From positions 124,001 to 188,000 of the forward strand of contig PHDC01000001.1 of assembly GCA_002842515.1 (NCBI GenBank): 64,000 bases of DNA, written 5' to 3'. Under the pieces are notes generated by a model. That model was not told the origin of the DNA. It saw only the letters and a list, made by a program, of their open reading frames with translations, and made no database searches. Below are positions 9,099 to 18,828 of this stretch, in pieces; within the stretch, counting starts at the first letter, position 1; each line of letters opens with the position of its first letter. A program made the position numbers and the translations under genes. This DNA is from Bacteroidetes bacterium HGW-Bacteroidetes-5. Its GTDB lineage: Bacteria > Bacteroidota > Bacteroidia > Bacteroidales > UBA932.

Positions 9099-10909
9099 AA
9101 GAGAGGATTATTTTTGGATATGACCCTTTTGTTATCCCATTTACTCTCGGGGTAATCTTTATTTTGCTTTACCTTGGGACGGGTACAGTAAGAATTCTCT
9201 TAAGTTTAAAGAGAGAGGAGGCTATAAATCTGCTAAGCTCTATCTTCTCTGTGAAGATATTCAAAACTTTTAAGGATATCCTTTTTGATGTACTGCTTCA
9301 CATAAAAATATTCAAAAGAAATATACTACTTGGTTATATGCACACCAGTATAGCTTTTGGATGGTTTATGCTCATCTTTATCGGTCATATTGAAGTAATC
9401 CTCTATACGCCCCAAAGAAATGGAGTTATATACTACCCCGTATTTTTCAGATATTTTGTAATGGAGACGAGTCAAACATTAAGAGGAGCTTTTTTCTTCT
9501 TTCTAATGGATCTCTTTTTGCTGATTGTTATCAGTGGTGTAGCACTTGCCATTTATAAGAGGTTTCGCTCTGTTAGACTTGGAATGAAAAGAACAACCCG
9601 TCTAAAGACGGGAGATAAAATTGCGTTGTGGTCTTTGTGGATGATATTTCCTTTAAGACTTTTGGCCGAGAGTTTTACTGCAGATATCAGTGGTGGAAGT
9701 TTCCTCACAAGTACAATTAATAATCTATTAGGGCGATTTGCAGAGAGTACTCTCTATATGGATACAATCTGGTGGGCTTACTCTTGTGCTCTGGCTCTTT
9801 TCCTCTTTGCACTTCCATTCTCACGATATATGCATATACCAACTGAGATTCTTCTTATTTTCCTCAGAAATGCAGGCATAAAATCTACTAGTTCGCGAGA
9901 TGGATTTGCCGAGAGCGAGATATACTCCTGCTCATCCTGTGGTATTTGTATTGATGCCTGCCCAATGAGTGTTTCCGGAAATAAGAGTGAATACACCTCT
10001 GTTTATCTGCTTAGAAAACTCCGAAGAAGAAGACAAGATAGCCTCTTTATGGCAGAACAGTGTCTTATGTGTGGTAAGTGTGTAGAACTTTGTCCTGTTG
10101 AGATCGACTCTTGCCGGCTTAAGCTTCTAAAAAAGCGAGAAAATTTTCCCAATAAGATATTTGATTATGACTATCTCGGTAAAAGAGAGCCGGTGGTTGA
10201 AAGCAGAGCTAACTTAGAGAAAAAGAGCAAAGTTCTCTATTACGCAGGATGTATGACCCACTTAACTCCGCAAATATATAGATCTCTCTTTAACATAATG
10301 GATAGGGCTAAGATCGAGTATAGCTTTATGGATAGGGATGGGAGTATATGTTGTGGGAGACCACTAATTCTATCTGGCGGTGAAAATGCTGCTAAAGATC
10401 TTGTTGAGGCCAACAGCAAAATTATTCTCTCTTCAAATGCCGATATTCTGCTGCTCTCCTGTCCAATTTGTTTCAAAGTTTTCAACGAAAACTACAACTT
10501 GAAGGGAGTTAAAGTAATGCACCACTCTCAATATATCAATTTACTTATTCAGGAGGAAAAAATTAAGCTTAAAAAGGGAGATTTCTCTGTGGTATATCAC
10601 GATCCGTGTGACTTGGGAAGAGGCTCTTTAGTATATACAGAGCCGAGAGAGGTTATCTCTGCAGCTGCAATATTGAAAGAATCATCAAATTTACCTAACG
10701 AGAGTATATGCTGCGGAGGTTCACTTGCAAGCAGAAGGTTTACTCAAAGTGAGAGAGATTCTGTAACTTTACACTCTCTTGAAAAACTGAATGTCAATAA
10801 CCCACAGAAGCTTGTTACCTCCTGCCCTTTATGTCTTAAAAGTTTCGCGAAATTAAATAAAAGAGAGACACTCGACATAGCTCAATTAGTTGAAAATCAA
10901 ATGATATAA
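9095..10909 (+). CDS. HdrE-HdrD-like fusion: membrane cytochrome b-like domain + 2x4Fe-4S + two CCG domains
   Basis: N-terminal TM helices with conserved His; CSSCGICIDACP, CLMCGKCVELCP; CCG motifs ICCGRP...CPIC and ICCGGS...CPLC. Confidence 0.88.
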   Translation: MKERIIFGYDPFVIPFTLGVIFILLYLGTGTVRILLSLKREEAINLLSSIFSVKIFKTFKDILFDVLLHIKIFKRNILLGYMHTSIAFGWFMLIFIGHIEVILYTPQRNGVIYYPVFFRYFVMETSQTLRGAFFFFLMDLFLLIVISGVALAIYKRFRSVRLGMKRTTRLKTGDKIALWSLWMIFPLRLLAESFTADISGGSFLTSTINNLLGRFAESTLYMDTIWWAYSCALALFLFALPFSRYMHIPTEILLIFLRNAGIKSTSSRDGFAESEIYSCSSCGICIDACPMSVSGNKSEYTSVYLLRKLRRRRQDSLFMAEQCLMCGKCVELCPVEIDSCRLKLLKKRENFPNKIFDYDYLGKREPVVESRANLEKKSKVLYYAGCMTHLTPQIYRSLFNIMDRAKIEYSFMDRDGSICCGRPLILSGGENAAKDLVEANSKIILSSNADILLLSCPICFKVFNENYNLKGVKVMHHSQYINLLIQEEKIKLKKGDFSVVYHDPCDLGRGSLVYTEPREVISAAAILKESSNLPNESICCGGSLASRRFTQSERDSVTLHSLEKLNVNNPQKLVTSCPLCLKSFAKLNKRETLDIAQLVENQMI

Positions 10910-10929
10910 TAATATAATAAGATGCAAAT

Positions 10930-12204
10930 ATGACAAATTATAAACTACAGAATTTTGCAGACGGAAATATTTTTGAGGATAGTGGATGGCTTCTGGCAGA
11001 TCCAAATTACCCAAAGCCATCCCTAATAAGAGCAATATATGAAAATAAGCAGTTGGTTTTAAAAGCTGAATCGCTGGGGATATATAAATTCGCAGACTGG
11101 TTGCCTATTAATAAATTCCTAAGAAACTCATCATCAACAGTCACATATAAAAGTTCAAAACTTGCCGCAAAGCTCAATTTAACTAATCTTTACATAAGTT
11201 TCAGCGGTTATTGGCCACAAATTGGAGCTCAAATGAGCACCTGCTCCTTCAAGGAGACAGAGGCATACTCGGTTTGCGCGAGATTGACCGAAAAACAGAA
11301 GGGTGTGATGGTTGTAGCTTCGGTTGGAAATACTGCGAGAGCTTTTGCCAAAGTATGTTCGGACAACAACATTCCGCTATTGCTTATTGTCCCTTATGAT
11401 AATCTCAATGCTCTTTGGTTTAAAGATCAAATCCAAGATTGTGTTAAACTTATCTGCACTCCTCCTGAGACAGATTATTATGATGCTATAGATCTATCCG
11501 GGAAGATATGCAAATCTGAACTCTTTTTTGAAGAGGGCGGTGCAAAAAATGTGGCCCGAAGAGATGGAATGGGAACTACTGTACTTAGCGCGGCAACAAC
11601 CATTAAACGAATCCCTGACTACTATTTCCAGGCCATTGGCAGCGGAACCGGAACAATTGCCGCCTGGGAGGCCAATTTAAGGCTTATTGAGGATGGCAAT
11701 TACGGATCACATAAAATGGTGCTGCTGCCATCACAAAACAGCCCTTTTACCCCTATGTATGATGCCTGGAGGGCAGCAAGCAGAGAAATTGTATTCCCTG
11801 ACGAAGATATTGCAAGAGAGAATGCGTTAAAAATAACAGCAAAAGTTCTCTCGAACAGACGACCACCATACTCTGTTCCAGGTGGTCTTTATGATGCACT
11901 TAAGGATACATCCGGAGATATTGAGTCAGTTACAAACAGTGAGTTGAATATTGCGTGCGAAATGTTTGAAAAGCTGGAGGGGATTGATATTCACCCTGCA
12001 GCAGGGGTTGCTCTTGCCGGTATGATAAAGTTTCTTGACTCACGCAAGGCAGACAGAGATGCTTTTCTTATGCTCAACATTACAGGAGGAGGAGAGAGAC
12101 TTCTAAAATCCGAAATCAACCCTTTTTATTTGAAGCCAGATCTTGTCCTGAGTAATAAATTGGCAGATGATGCAATAATTAAACAGGCAGAGTTGCTTTT
12201 TTAG
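10930..12204 (+). CDS. Cysteate synthase-like PLP-dependent enzyme (threonine synthase superfamily)
   Basis: PLP-Lys region TCSFKETEA, ASVGNTARAFA, AIGSGTGTIAAWEANLRL...LLPSQNSPFTPMYDAWRA; overall resembles the cysteate synthase branch known from Methanosarcina and some Bacteroidetes. Confidence 0.65.
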   Translation: MTNYKLQNFADGNIFEDSGWLLADPNYPKPSLIRAIYENKQLVLKAESLGIYKFADWLPINKFLRNSSSTVTYKSSKLAAKLNLTNLYISFSGYWPQIGAQMSTCSFKETEAYSVCARLTEKQKGVMVVASVGNTARAFAKVCSDNNIPLLLIVPYDNLNALWFKDQIQDCVKLICTPPETDYYDAIDLSGKICKSELFFEEGGAKNVARRDGMGTTVLSAATTIKRIPDYYFQAIGSGTGTIAAWEANLRLIEDGNYGSHKMVLLPSQNSPFTPMYDAWRAASREIVFPDEDIARENALKITAKVLSNRRPPYSVPGGLYDALKDTSGDIESVTNSELNIACEMFEKLEGIDIHPAAGVALAGMIKFLDSRKADRDAFLMLNITGGGERLLKSEINPFYLKPDLVLSNKLADDAIIKQAELLF

Positions 12205-12259
12205 ATTGGTTTCAGAGTTATAATTGCTAAATTTGCCGTTTCTCAAAAAATACGGCTCT

Positions 12260-13987
12260 ATGAAAATAGATATCTCTTCGGTCTTCAGACCTAAGCTTTT
12301 TGATATTATAATAAAACGCAGATACGACAAAAAGACCTTTATCTCGGATCTCATTGCCGGAGTTATTGTAGGTATTATTGCACTTCCCCTGGCAATTGCA
12401 TTTGGGATAGCCTCAGGTGTCACTCCACAGCAAGGCCTTGTTACTGCAATAGTTGCAGGAGTTCTGACCTCTCTTTTGGGAGGGTCTAAGTTCCTGATTG
12501 GGGGACCCACAGGCGCATTTATTGTTATTGTTTACGGAATAGTAACTCAATATGGTGTGTCGGGATTAATTATTGCCACTGTACTTGCCGGGGTTATTTT
12601 GGTTTTAATGGGCCTTTTCAAACTGGGTAACATAATTAAATTTATCCCCTATCCTATTGTTGTTGGCTTTACAAGCGGAATTGCCCTTGTGATTTTTTCA
12701 ACTCAAATAAAGGATTTGCTGGGCCTGCAAATGGATACTCTTCCATCTGATTTTATTCCTAAATGGATAGCCTATTTTAATAATATCTCTTCGATAAATT
12801 TTTGGGAGAGTGCTCTTGGATTAATCTCTCTTGGAATAATTGCCTTATGGCCGAGAATTAACAAAAAGATACCCGGTTCTCTTGTTGCTATTGTAGTTGG
12901 CACATTTGGAGCAATATTACTAAGTAAATTTGCCGGTGTTGACTTTGCAACAATCGGGAGTAAATTTCCTGAACTTGCAGGCGGAGTTCCACTTCCAAGA
13001 CCCGAAACCCCTAAAATTGATTTTGAGGCGATTCGTTTACTATTCCAGCCTGCCATAACCATTGCGATCTTATGTGCAATAGAGTCTCTTCTTGCTGCAA
13101 TGGTTGCAGACGGAGTAACCGGTAAAAAACACGATTCAAATACAGAGCTTATAGGCCAGGGAATTACCAACATAATAACTCCTTTTTTTGGAGGAATTCC
13201 ATCTACCGGAGCAATAGCACGAACAATGGCTAATATTAACAATGGAGGTAAGACTCCTGTAGCCGGAGTAATTCACGCTGTGGTATTACTGTTGATATTT
13301 CTGTTCCTTATGCCATATGCAGTTTATATACCGCTCTCCACTCTGGCTGCAATTCTTATTGTTGTAGCCTACAATATGAGCGAATGGAGAACCTTCCGCT
13401 ATCTGCTTAAAGGGCACAGAGCCGATGTCGCAGTACTTCTAATTACATTTTTTCTTACAGTAATTATTGATCTGACTGTTGCTATTGAGTTTGGAGTTAT
13501 TCTTGCTATTATTCTGTTTGTCAAAAGAATTTCTGAGAGTTCATCAATAAAAGTGATTGAAAATAGTACAGTTGCCGGAAGCGAAGATGAAGAGGCTCCA
13601 AATGATATTGATATGATCTCTATACCTAAAGGGGTTGAGATCTTTGAAATTGATGGTCCTTTTTTCTTTGGACTGGCAAGTAAACTTGATGAAATTGACA
13701 GCTCTTCTTACCAAAATGTAAAGGTTAGAATAATACGAATGAGAAAGGTTCCCTTTATTGACTCAACCGGACTTAATAACCTGAGAAACCTATGGAAGAG
13801 ATCTAGAAAAGAGAAGATACATATAATACTTTCCGGAGTTAACGATCAGGTATTTGATTCTCTGTTAAAATCCGGATTCATAAATGAGATTGGCAGAGAG
13901 TATGTCTTTCCACACATAACAATGGCATTGGATAAAGCATCTGAGATTGTCAGAAAAGAGGAGCGTTCAACAAAAAGGTACTATTAA
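12260..13987 (+). CDS. SulP family inorganic anion transporter with C-terminal STAS domain
   Basis: FISDLIAGVIVGIIALPLAIAFGIASGVTPQQGLVTAIVAG; C-terminal STAS (VPFIDSTGLNNLRNL). Start placed at internal Met (MKIDISSVFRPK); ORF opens at 12224. Confidence 0.92.
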   Translation: MKIDISSVFRPKLFDIIIKRRYDKKTFISDLIAGVIVGIIALPLAIAFGIASGVTPQQGLVTAIVAGVLTSLLGGSKFLIGGPTGAFIVIVYGIVTQYGVSGLIIATVLAGVILVLMGLFKLGNIIKFIPYPIVVGFTSGIALVIFSTQIKDLLGLQMDTLPSDFIPKWIAYFNNISSINFWESALGLISLGIIALWPRINKKIPGSLVAIVVGTFGAILLSKFAGVDFATIGSKFPELAGGVPLPRPETPKIDFEAIRLLFQPAITIAILCAIESLLAAMVADGVTGKKHDSNTELIGQGITNIITPFFGGIPSTGAIARTMANINNGGKTPVAGVIHAVVLLLIFLFLMPYAVYIPLSTLAAILIVVAYNMSEWRTFRYLLKGHRADVAVLLITFFLTVIIDLTVAIEFGVILAIILFVKRISESSSIKVIENSTVAGSEDEEAPNDIDMISIPKGVEIFEIDGPFFFGLASKLDEIDSSSYQNVKVRIIRMRKVPFIDSTGLNNLRNLWKRSRKEKIHIILSGVNDQVFDSLLKSGFINEIGREYVFPHITMALDKASEIVRKEERSTKRYY

Positions 13988-13997
13988 GTATTAGCTT

Positions 13998-14963
13998 ATG
14001 ATAAAGAGATTTATATCATTACCTCCAAAAACGAGAGGAGTTATTCTAATTTTGGTGGCAAATATATTTTTCGCATTCAATATGCCAATCTCCAGAGAGC
14101 TTACTCCACAATGGATAGATCCCTTTGGACTATCCCTGCTTAGAATTTCATTTGCATTCTTCTCCTTCTTTACTCTCTCCGCAATTTTGAAAACCGGAGT
14201 AAAATTTACATTAAAAGAGCATTTTATACTCGTAATCAGCGGTGTGTTAGGTACAACAACAAACCAACTCTCTTTTCTGGTTGGGTTATCAAAGAGCTCT
14301 CCCGTAGATGCATCGCTGATAATAACTGTTACTCCAATAGTTACAATGATATTTGCGGCCCTTATAATCAAGGAGCCGATTACTTTAAAAAAACTCACGG
14401 GTGTTATCATTGGGATGGGTGGAGCAACTCTTATTCTTTATGTTTCGTATAGTGGCCTTTTTATCCAGAGCGGGACTATAGAGGGTAATCTTGCTGTTCT
14501 TTTGAGCTGCTTTGTATACGGGCTATATCTTGTACTTATAAGGCCATTGATGATAAAATATCCACCGATAGAGGTTATGAAGTGGGCATTCTTCTATGGA
14601 ATGCTGGGCTCATTACCATTTACCTGGAAATATGTAGCTCTTTTACCAGGCGCAGGCAGAATCCAGTATATGCAACTTGGGTATGCCCTTTTATTCGGTA
14701 CATTTACCGCATATCTTTTGGTTGCCTTTGCCTTAAAGCTTTTAAGGCCTACAACTGTGAGTATGTTTAACTATATTCAACCTCTGCTGGCTTCTCTTAT
14801 TGCAGTTTCAATAGGACAAGATACACTTAACTGGACAAAACCAATCTCTGCACTACTCATCTTCACCGGTGTATATCTGGTTATTACCTCTAAGTCAAAA
14901 GAGGATATGGAAAAGGAAGCCGCACAGAAGAAAAAATCTCTTTCTACAATTCCTATCGAATAG
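13998..14963 (+). CDS. EamA/DMT superfamily transporter
   Basis: Ten hydrophobic segments, duplicated EamA pattern (ILVANIFFAFNMPISRELTP; ALLIFTGVYLVI). Confidence 0.88.
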   Translation: MIKRFISLPPKTRGVILILVANIFFAFNMPISRELTPQWIDPFGLSLLRISFAFFSFFTLSAILKTGVKFTLKEHFILVISGVLGTTTNQLSFLVGLSKSSPVDASLIITVTPIVTMIFAALIIKEPITLKKLTGVIIGMGGATLILYVSYSGLFIQSGTIEGNLAVLLSCFVYGLYLVLIRPLMIKYPPIEVMKWAFFYGMLGSLPFTWKYVALLPGAGRIQYMQLGYALLFGTFTAYLLVAFALKLLRPTTVSMFNYIQPLLASLIAVSIGQDTLNWTKPISALLIFTGVYLVITSKSKEDMEKEAAQKKKSLSTIPIE

Positions 14964-16440
14964 TTACAGATATAGGGAGACTCTCATTCTGAAGTCGATC
15001 CAGTGCTGTTATAACAACTTTGCATCTTTTTAACTTCTGAGTATTATACTGAGGTTTGTTAACTATCGCTTTTAGTTTTTCAGAATTGGTCACATCAATC
15101 GGCTCATTTACATCGAATAAATAAACGGCATAGAAAAAAGGTTTGTTCATAATATCGCTCTCCTGCTCAGTATCCCAGGTGACTAATCCTTTTTTATATT
15201 TAATATTTATTACCGGTTTTGGAGGGATTGTATCAATATTGCGATATAAAGGCATTAAAGAAGGATATTTCTGATAATCAAATTTTAAACTATCTGCAAG
15301 TGCCTTATTATTGGCAAGCCCAAGGCCGCTCCACCAAATATTTCCCTGAATCTTTTCGTTATCCCTTACCATTCTCATCTTCCTGTGAAGCTGATTAACA
15401 ATATCTCCGTTTTTGTTTTTGATCTCCAGTTGATTCCAGATACTTTGACCAATATATAGATTTACACCCCAATTATTCTTTGACCACCATTCTATAAGAG
15501 AGAGGTAGTCTGCTCTTGAATGTCCGATTTCCCAATAGAGTTGGGGAGCATTATAATCTATCCAACCTTTTTTTGTCCACTCTAAAACATCTGCAAAAAG
15601 ATCGTCATAATTGGTTTGTATAGCATTGGACCGGGAACCGGAGGAGTCTACGCCAATATTTCTCCAAACACCAAAAGGGCTGATTCCAAACTTGACCCAA
15701 GGTTTAATGCTTTTTATTGTTTGACTTAACTCCTCAACTAATAAGTTTACGTTGTTTCTTCTCCAGTTATCTTTATCAAAGATGCCAAATCCATCTTTTT
15801 CGTGGTTAAGGATAAATGTCTGTTCATCCGGGAACTCTTCATATTTGACTCTGTAGGGATAGAAGTAGTCGTCAAAATGCACAGCATCAAGATCATATCT
15901 TGATACAAAATCCGAAATTACCTTTTTTGTGTGCTCTCTTGATAGTGGATTCCCCGGATCAAAATAGATCTGATCTCCATAGAATACAAACAGAGAGGGG
16001 TTTTTAAAAAAGATATGATCTTTTGAAAGAACCTCTTTTTTGCCGGATGATACTCGATATGGATTAAACCAGGCGTGCATCTCCATCCCCCTCTTGTGGC
16101 ACTCCTCGATAATAAACTCTGCTGGATCAAAAAAAGGTTCAGGAGCTACACCTTGTGTACCGGTAAGAAACCTGCTCCAGGGCTCAAGTTCAGAGATATA
16201 CAGGGCATCTGCCTGCGGCCTAACCTGGAAAACTACTGCATTCATATTCAGATTTTTGAATAGATCCAAATAGAAGATTATATCTCTCTTAATTTCCTGA
16301 GTTGTCATATCTCTCCAGGTTGTGTTAACCACAGTTGGAAACCAGGCTCCCCTGAACTCTCTTTTTGGATGCTCTTTTGATTGCAAAAGTTGCGTGACAA
16401 GAAGAGTAAAAATAAGAATAAAAGTGTTTAATGATTTCAT
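14953..16440 (-). CDS. Family 10 glycosylhydrolase-like protein (GHL10/DUF187), secreted
   Basis: REFRGAWFPTVVNTTWRD...NMNAVVFQVRPQADALYIS...EMHAWFNPYR; signal peptide MKSLNTFILIFTLLVTQLLQS. Start chosen at internal Met; ORF opens at 16473. Confidence 0.88.
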   Translation of the reverse strand: MKSLNTFILIFTLLVTQLLQSKEHPKREFRGAWFPTVVNTTWRDMTTQEIKRDIIFYLDLFKNLNMNAVVFQVRPQADALYISELEPWSRFLTGTQGVAPEPFFDPAEFIIEECHKRGMEMHAWFNPYRVSSGKKEVLSKDHIFFKNPSLFVFYGDQIYFDPGNPLSREHTKKVISDFVSRYDLDAVHFDDYFYPYRVKYEEFPDEQTFILNHEKDGFGIFDKDNWRRNNVNLLVEELSQTIKSIKPWVKFGISPFGVWRNIGVDSSGSRSNAIQTNYDDLFADVLEWTKKGWIDYNAPQLYWEIGHSRADYLSLIEWWSKNNWGVNLYIGQSIWNQLEIKNKNGDIVNQLHRKMRMVRDNEKIQGNIWWSGLGLANNKALADSLKFDYQKYPSLMPLYRNIDTIPPKPVINIKYKKGLVTWDTEQESDIMNKPFFYAVYLFDVNEPIDVTNSEKLKAIVNKPQYNTQKLKRCKVVITALDRLQNESLPISVTIR

Positions 16441-16928
16441 AATCTTAATTTTGCAATTAATCCGTCGGAACAATTTTCAAGAATATCAAGCACCTTATCA
16501 AATCCATCTTCACCGCCATAATATGGGTCCGGTACTTCGCCATAAGATTTACCATCTGCAAAGTCAGTCATTTTGCTGATTTTAGAGATCTCTCCTGCTC
16601 TCTTTGCCAATTTTTTTAACTCCTTAATATTGAAGTCGTCCATACCTATTATGAGGTCAAATTTATCAAAGTCAATATCTGGGTTGAACTTTCTGGATAT
16701 CGAAGTGATATTGTATCCTCTTCTTTTAGCAGCTCTTATCATTCGGCTATCTGCCATCTCACCGTTATGATATCCATTCAATCCTGCAGAGTCTATCTCA
16801 TCAATAAAATCTTCTCCTTTTTCAATAACTTTACTTCGAAAAATTGCCTCTGCAGCCGGAGAGCGACAAATATTACCAAGACAAACAAAGAGAACTCTTT
16901 TTTTTGCAGGATTGTTTGAATTACTCAT
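16437..16928 (-). CDS. Low-molecular-weight protein-tyrosine-phosphatase
   Basis: VLFVCLGNICRSPAAEAIF P-loop and DPYYGGEDGFD. Confidence 0.94.
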   Translation of the reverse strand: MSNSNNPAKKRVLFVCLGNICRSPAAEAIFRSKVIEKGEDFIDEIDSAGLNGYHNGEMADSRMIRAAKRRGYNITSISRKFNPDIDFDKFDLIIGMDDFNIKELKKLAKRAGEISKISKMTDFADGKSYGEVPDPYYGGEDGFDKVLDILENCSDGLIAKLRL

Positions 16929-16934
16929 ACTGAA

Positions 16935-18143
16935 TTATACGGATTTTATGATAATAGCCGTTCCCATACCGCCTCCAATGCAAAGGGAGGCCAACCCAAT
17001 ACTTTTTCCTGTAGCTTTTAGTGTGTGAACCAAGGTAACGACTATTCTGTTGCCCGATGCCCCGATAGGGTGTCCTAATGCAATAGCTCCTCCGTTTATG
17101 TTGCACCTTTGATCTATCCACTCTTTGGTAACATTATGCTCAGAAACTAACTCCTCGATTACTCCAAGTGATTGGGCAGCAAAAGCTTCGTTAAGTTCAA
17201 TGATTTCAATATCAGATAGTTTAAGATTGGCATTTTTGAGTGCTTTTCTAATTGCAGGAACAGGTCCCATTCCCATTATTGATGGATCAACACCACCCTG
17301 ACCTGAAGCAATGATTTCTGCTAATGGTTTAAGTCCATACTCTTTTACTGCATCCTCACAGGCCAGCATTACAAAAGAAGCACCGTCATTTACTCCTGAA
17401 GCATTACCTGCAGTTACTGTTCCGTCTTTCTTAAAAGCCGGCCTTAAAGCTGCAAGCTTTTCGAGAGTTGTAGCCCTATTGGGATACTCATCTCTGTTAA
17501 AAACTGTCGTCTCCTTTTTAGTGACAATCTCTACCGGAACAATTTCGTTGTCAAAAACACCTGAATCTACAGCTTTAACAGCTTTTTGCTGAGAGTTAAA
17601 AGCAAAGCGATCCTGCTCCTCTCTTGAAATAGAGTATTTCTCGGCGATATTCTCCGCCGTAATTCCCATATGATAGTTATTGAATGCATCTGTCAAACCG
17701 TCGTAAATCATATGGTCAAATCCTTGAATATGACCCATCTTAACACCACCTCGCAGAGTTCCTCCCGGTAGGATAAACCCTGAGTTGCTCATAGATTCAG
17801 TTCCGCCGGCAATAACAATATCTGCAGCACCGGATACTATATCTGAGTAGCCATTCATAATTGCTTTCATACCTGATCCGCAAACCATATTAATCGCATA
17901 GGCAGGTACCTCGGCGGGAACTCCCGCTTTTATTGAACACTGGCGTGCAACACCCTGCATCTGACCTGCCGAAAGTATATTACCTACTATAACAGAATCA
18001 ATCTTTTCCGGAGATATTGCTGTATCTTTAATCAGCTGGCGAATAACAACTGCCCCCAATTCCCCAGGATTAAAACTTGACAGAGAGCCCATAAATTTAC
18101 CAATGGCTGTTCTTTTTGCTGCTACAATAAAAACCTTTTTCAT
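16935..18143 (-). CDS. thl: Acetyl-CoA acetyltransferase (thiolase)
   Basis: INMVCGSGMKAI, NEAFAAQSL, GGAIALGHPIGASG, SLCIGGGMG. Confidence 0.95.
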   Translation of the reverse strand: MKKVFIVAAKRTAIGKFMGSLSSFNPGELGAVVIRQLIKDTAISPEKIDSVIVGNILSAGQMQGVARQCSIKAGVPAEVPAYAINMVCGSGMKAIMNGYSDIVSGAADIVIAGGTESMSNSGFILPGGTLRGGVKMGHIQGFDHMIYDGLTDAFNNYHMGITAENIAEKYSISREEQDRFAFNSQQKAVKAVDSGVFDNEIVPVEIVTKKETTVFNRDEYPNRATTLEKLAALRPAFKKDGTVTAGNASGVNDGASFVMLACEDAVKEYGLKPLAEIIASGQGGVDPSIMGMGPVPAIRKALKNANLKLSDIEIIELNEAFAAQSLGVIEELVSEHNVTKEWIDQRCNINGGAIALGHPIGASGNRIVVTLVHTLKATGKSIGLASLCIGGGMGTAIIIKSV

Positions 18144-18144
18144 A

Positions 18145-18804
18145 TTAACTCTTCATTTTAATTAAATTTTCGGATACAATCAAATTTGCCCCAGTTGCCT
18201 CTTTTATCTGGTCAACTGTAAAGTCAGGGTGAAGCTCTGTAAGAAGAATTCCCTGTGGTGTAATATTCATTACCCCCATTTCGGTAATAATCATATTTAC
18301 CTGTCCTGCGGCAGTTAGTGGTAAATTACACTCTTTGAGGATTTTATGAGAACCTTTTGTGGTGTGTTCCATCGCAAGAATCACCCTTTTGGCTCCAACA
18401 ATAAGGTCCATAGCCCCTCCCATTCCGGGTGTTTTTTTCCCGGGTATCATCCAGTTGGCAAGGTTTCCCTTCTGGTCGGCCTCAAGTGCACCAAGTATGG
18501 TTACATCTACGTGTCCTCCCCGTATTATTGAGAATGACATAGAGGAGTCAAAGCAGGAGGCTCCCGGAAAATAGGTGATGAAACCATTACCTGCATTTGT
18601 AAAATTTGTATCCTCTTTACCCTCTTCCGGCTCAGGACCCATTCCAAGCAACCCGTTCTCGGACTGGAGGGTTACCTTAACACCTTCCGGAAGGTAATTT
18701 GGTATTAGTGTTGGGAGTCCAATGCCAAGATTGACAACATCTCCATCCTTTAGTTCAAGGGCAGCCCTTCTTGCTATTACCTCTCTAATCTGATTCTTAT
18801 CCAT
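18145..18804 (-). CDS. atoA: Butyrate/acetoacetate CoA-transferase, subunit B (AtoA type)
   Basis: VNLGIGLPTLIPNYLP...SENGLLGMGP. Confidence 0.92.
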   Translation of the reverse strand: MDKNQIREVIARRAALELKDGDVVNLGIGLPTLIPNYLPEGVKVTLQSENGLLGMGPEPEEGKEDTNFTNAGNGFITYFPGASCFDSSMSFSIIRGGHVDVTILGALEADQKGNLANWMIPGKKTPGMGGAMDLIVGAKRVILAMEHTTKGSHKILKECNLPLTAAGQVNMIITEMGVMNITPQGILLTELHPDFTVDQIKEATGANLIVSENLIKMKS

Positions 18805-18828
18805 ATTAAATCATTTATTTATTGAATA

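Noticed and set aside
7275-14963. A complete coenzyme M biosynthesis locus
   Set aside because: Only the cysteate-synthase-like gene is present; no ComA-E or sulfopyruvate decarboxylase genes in the window.
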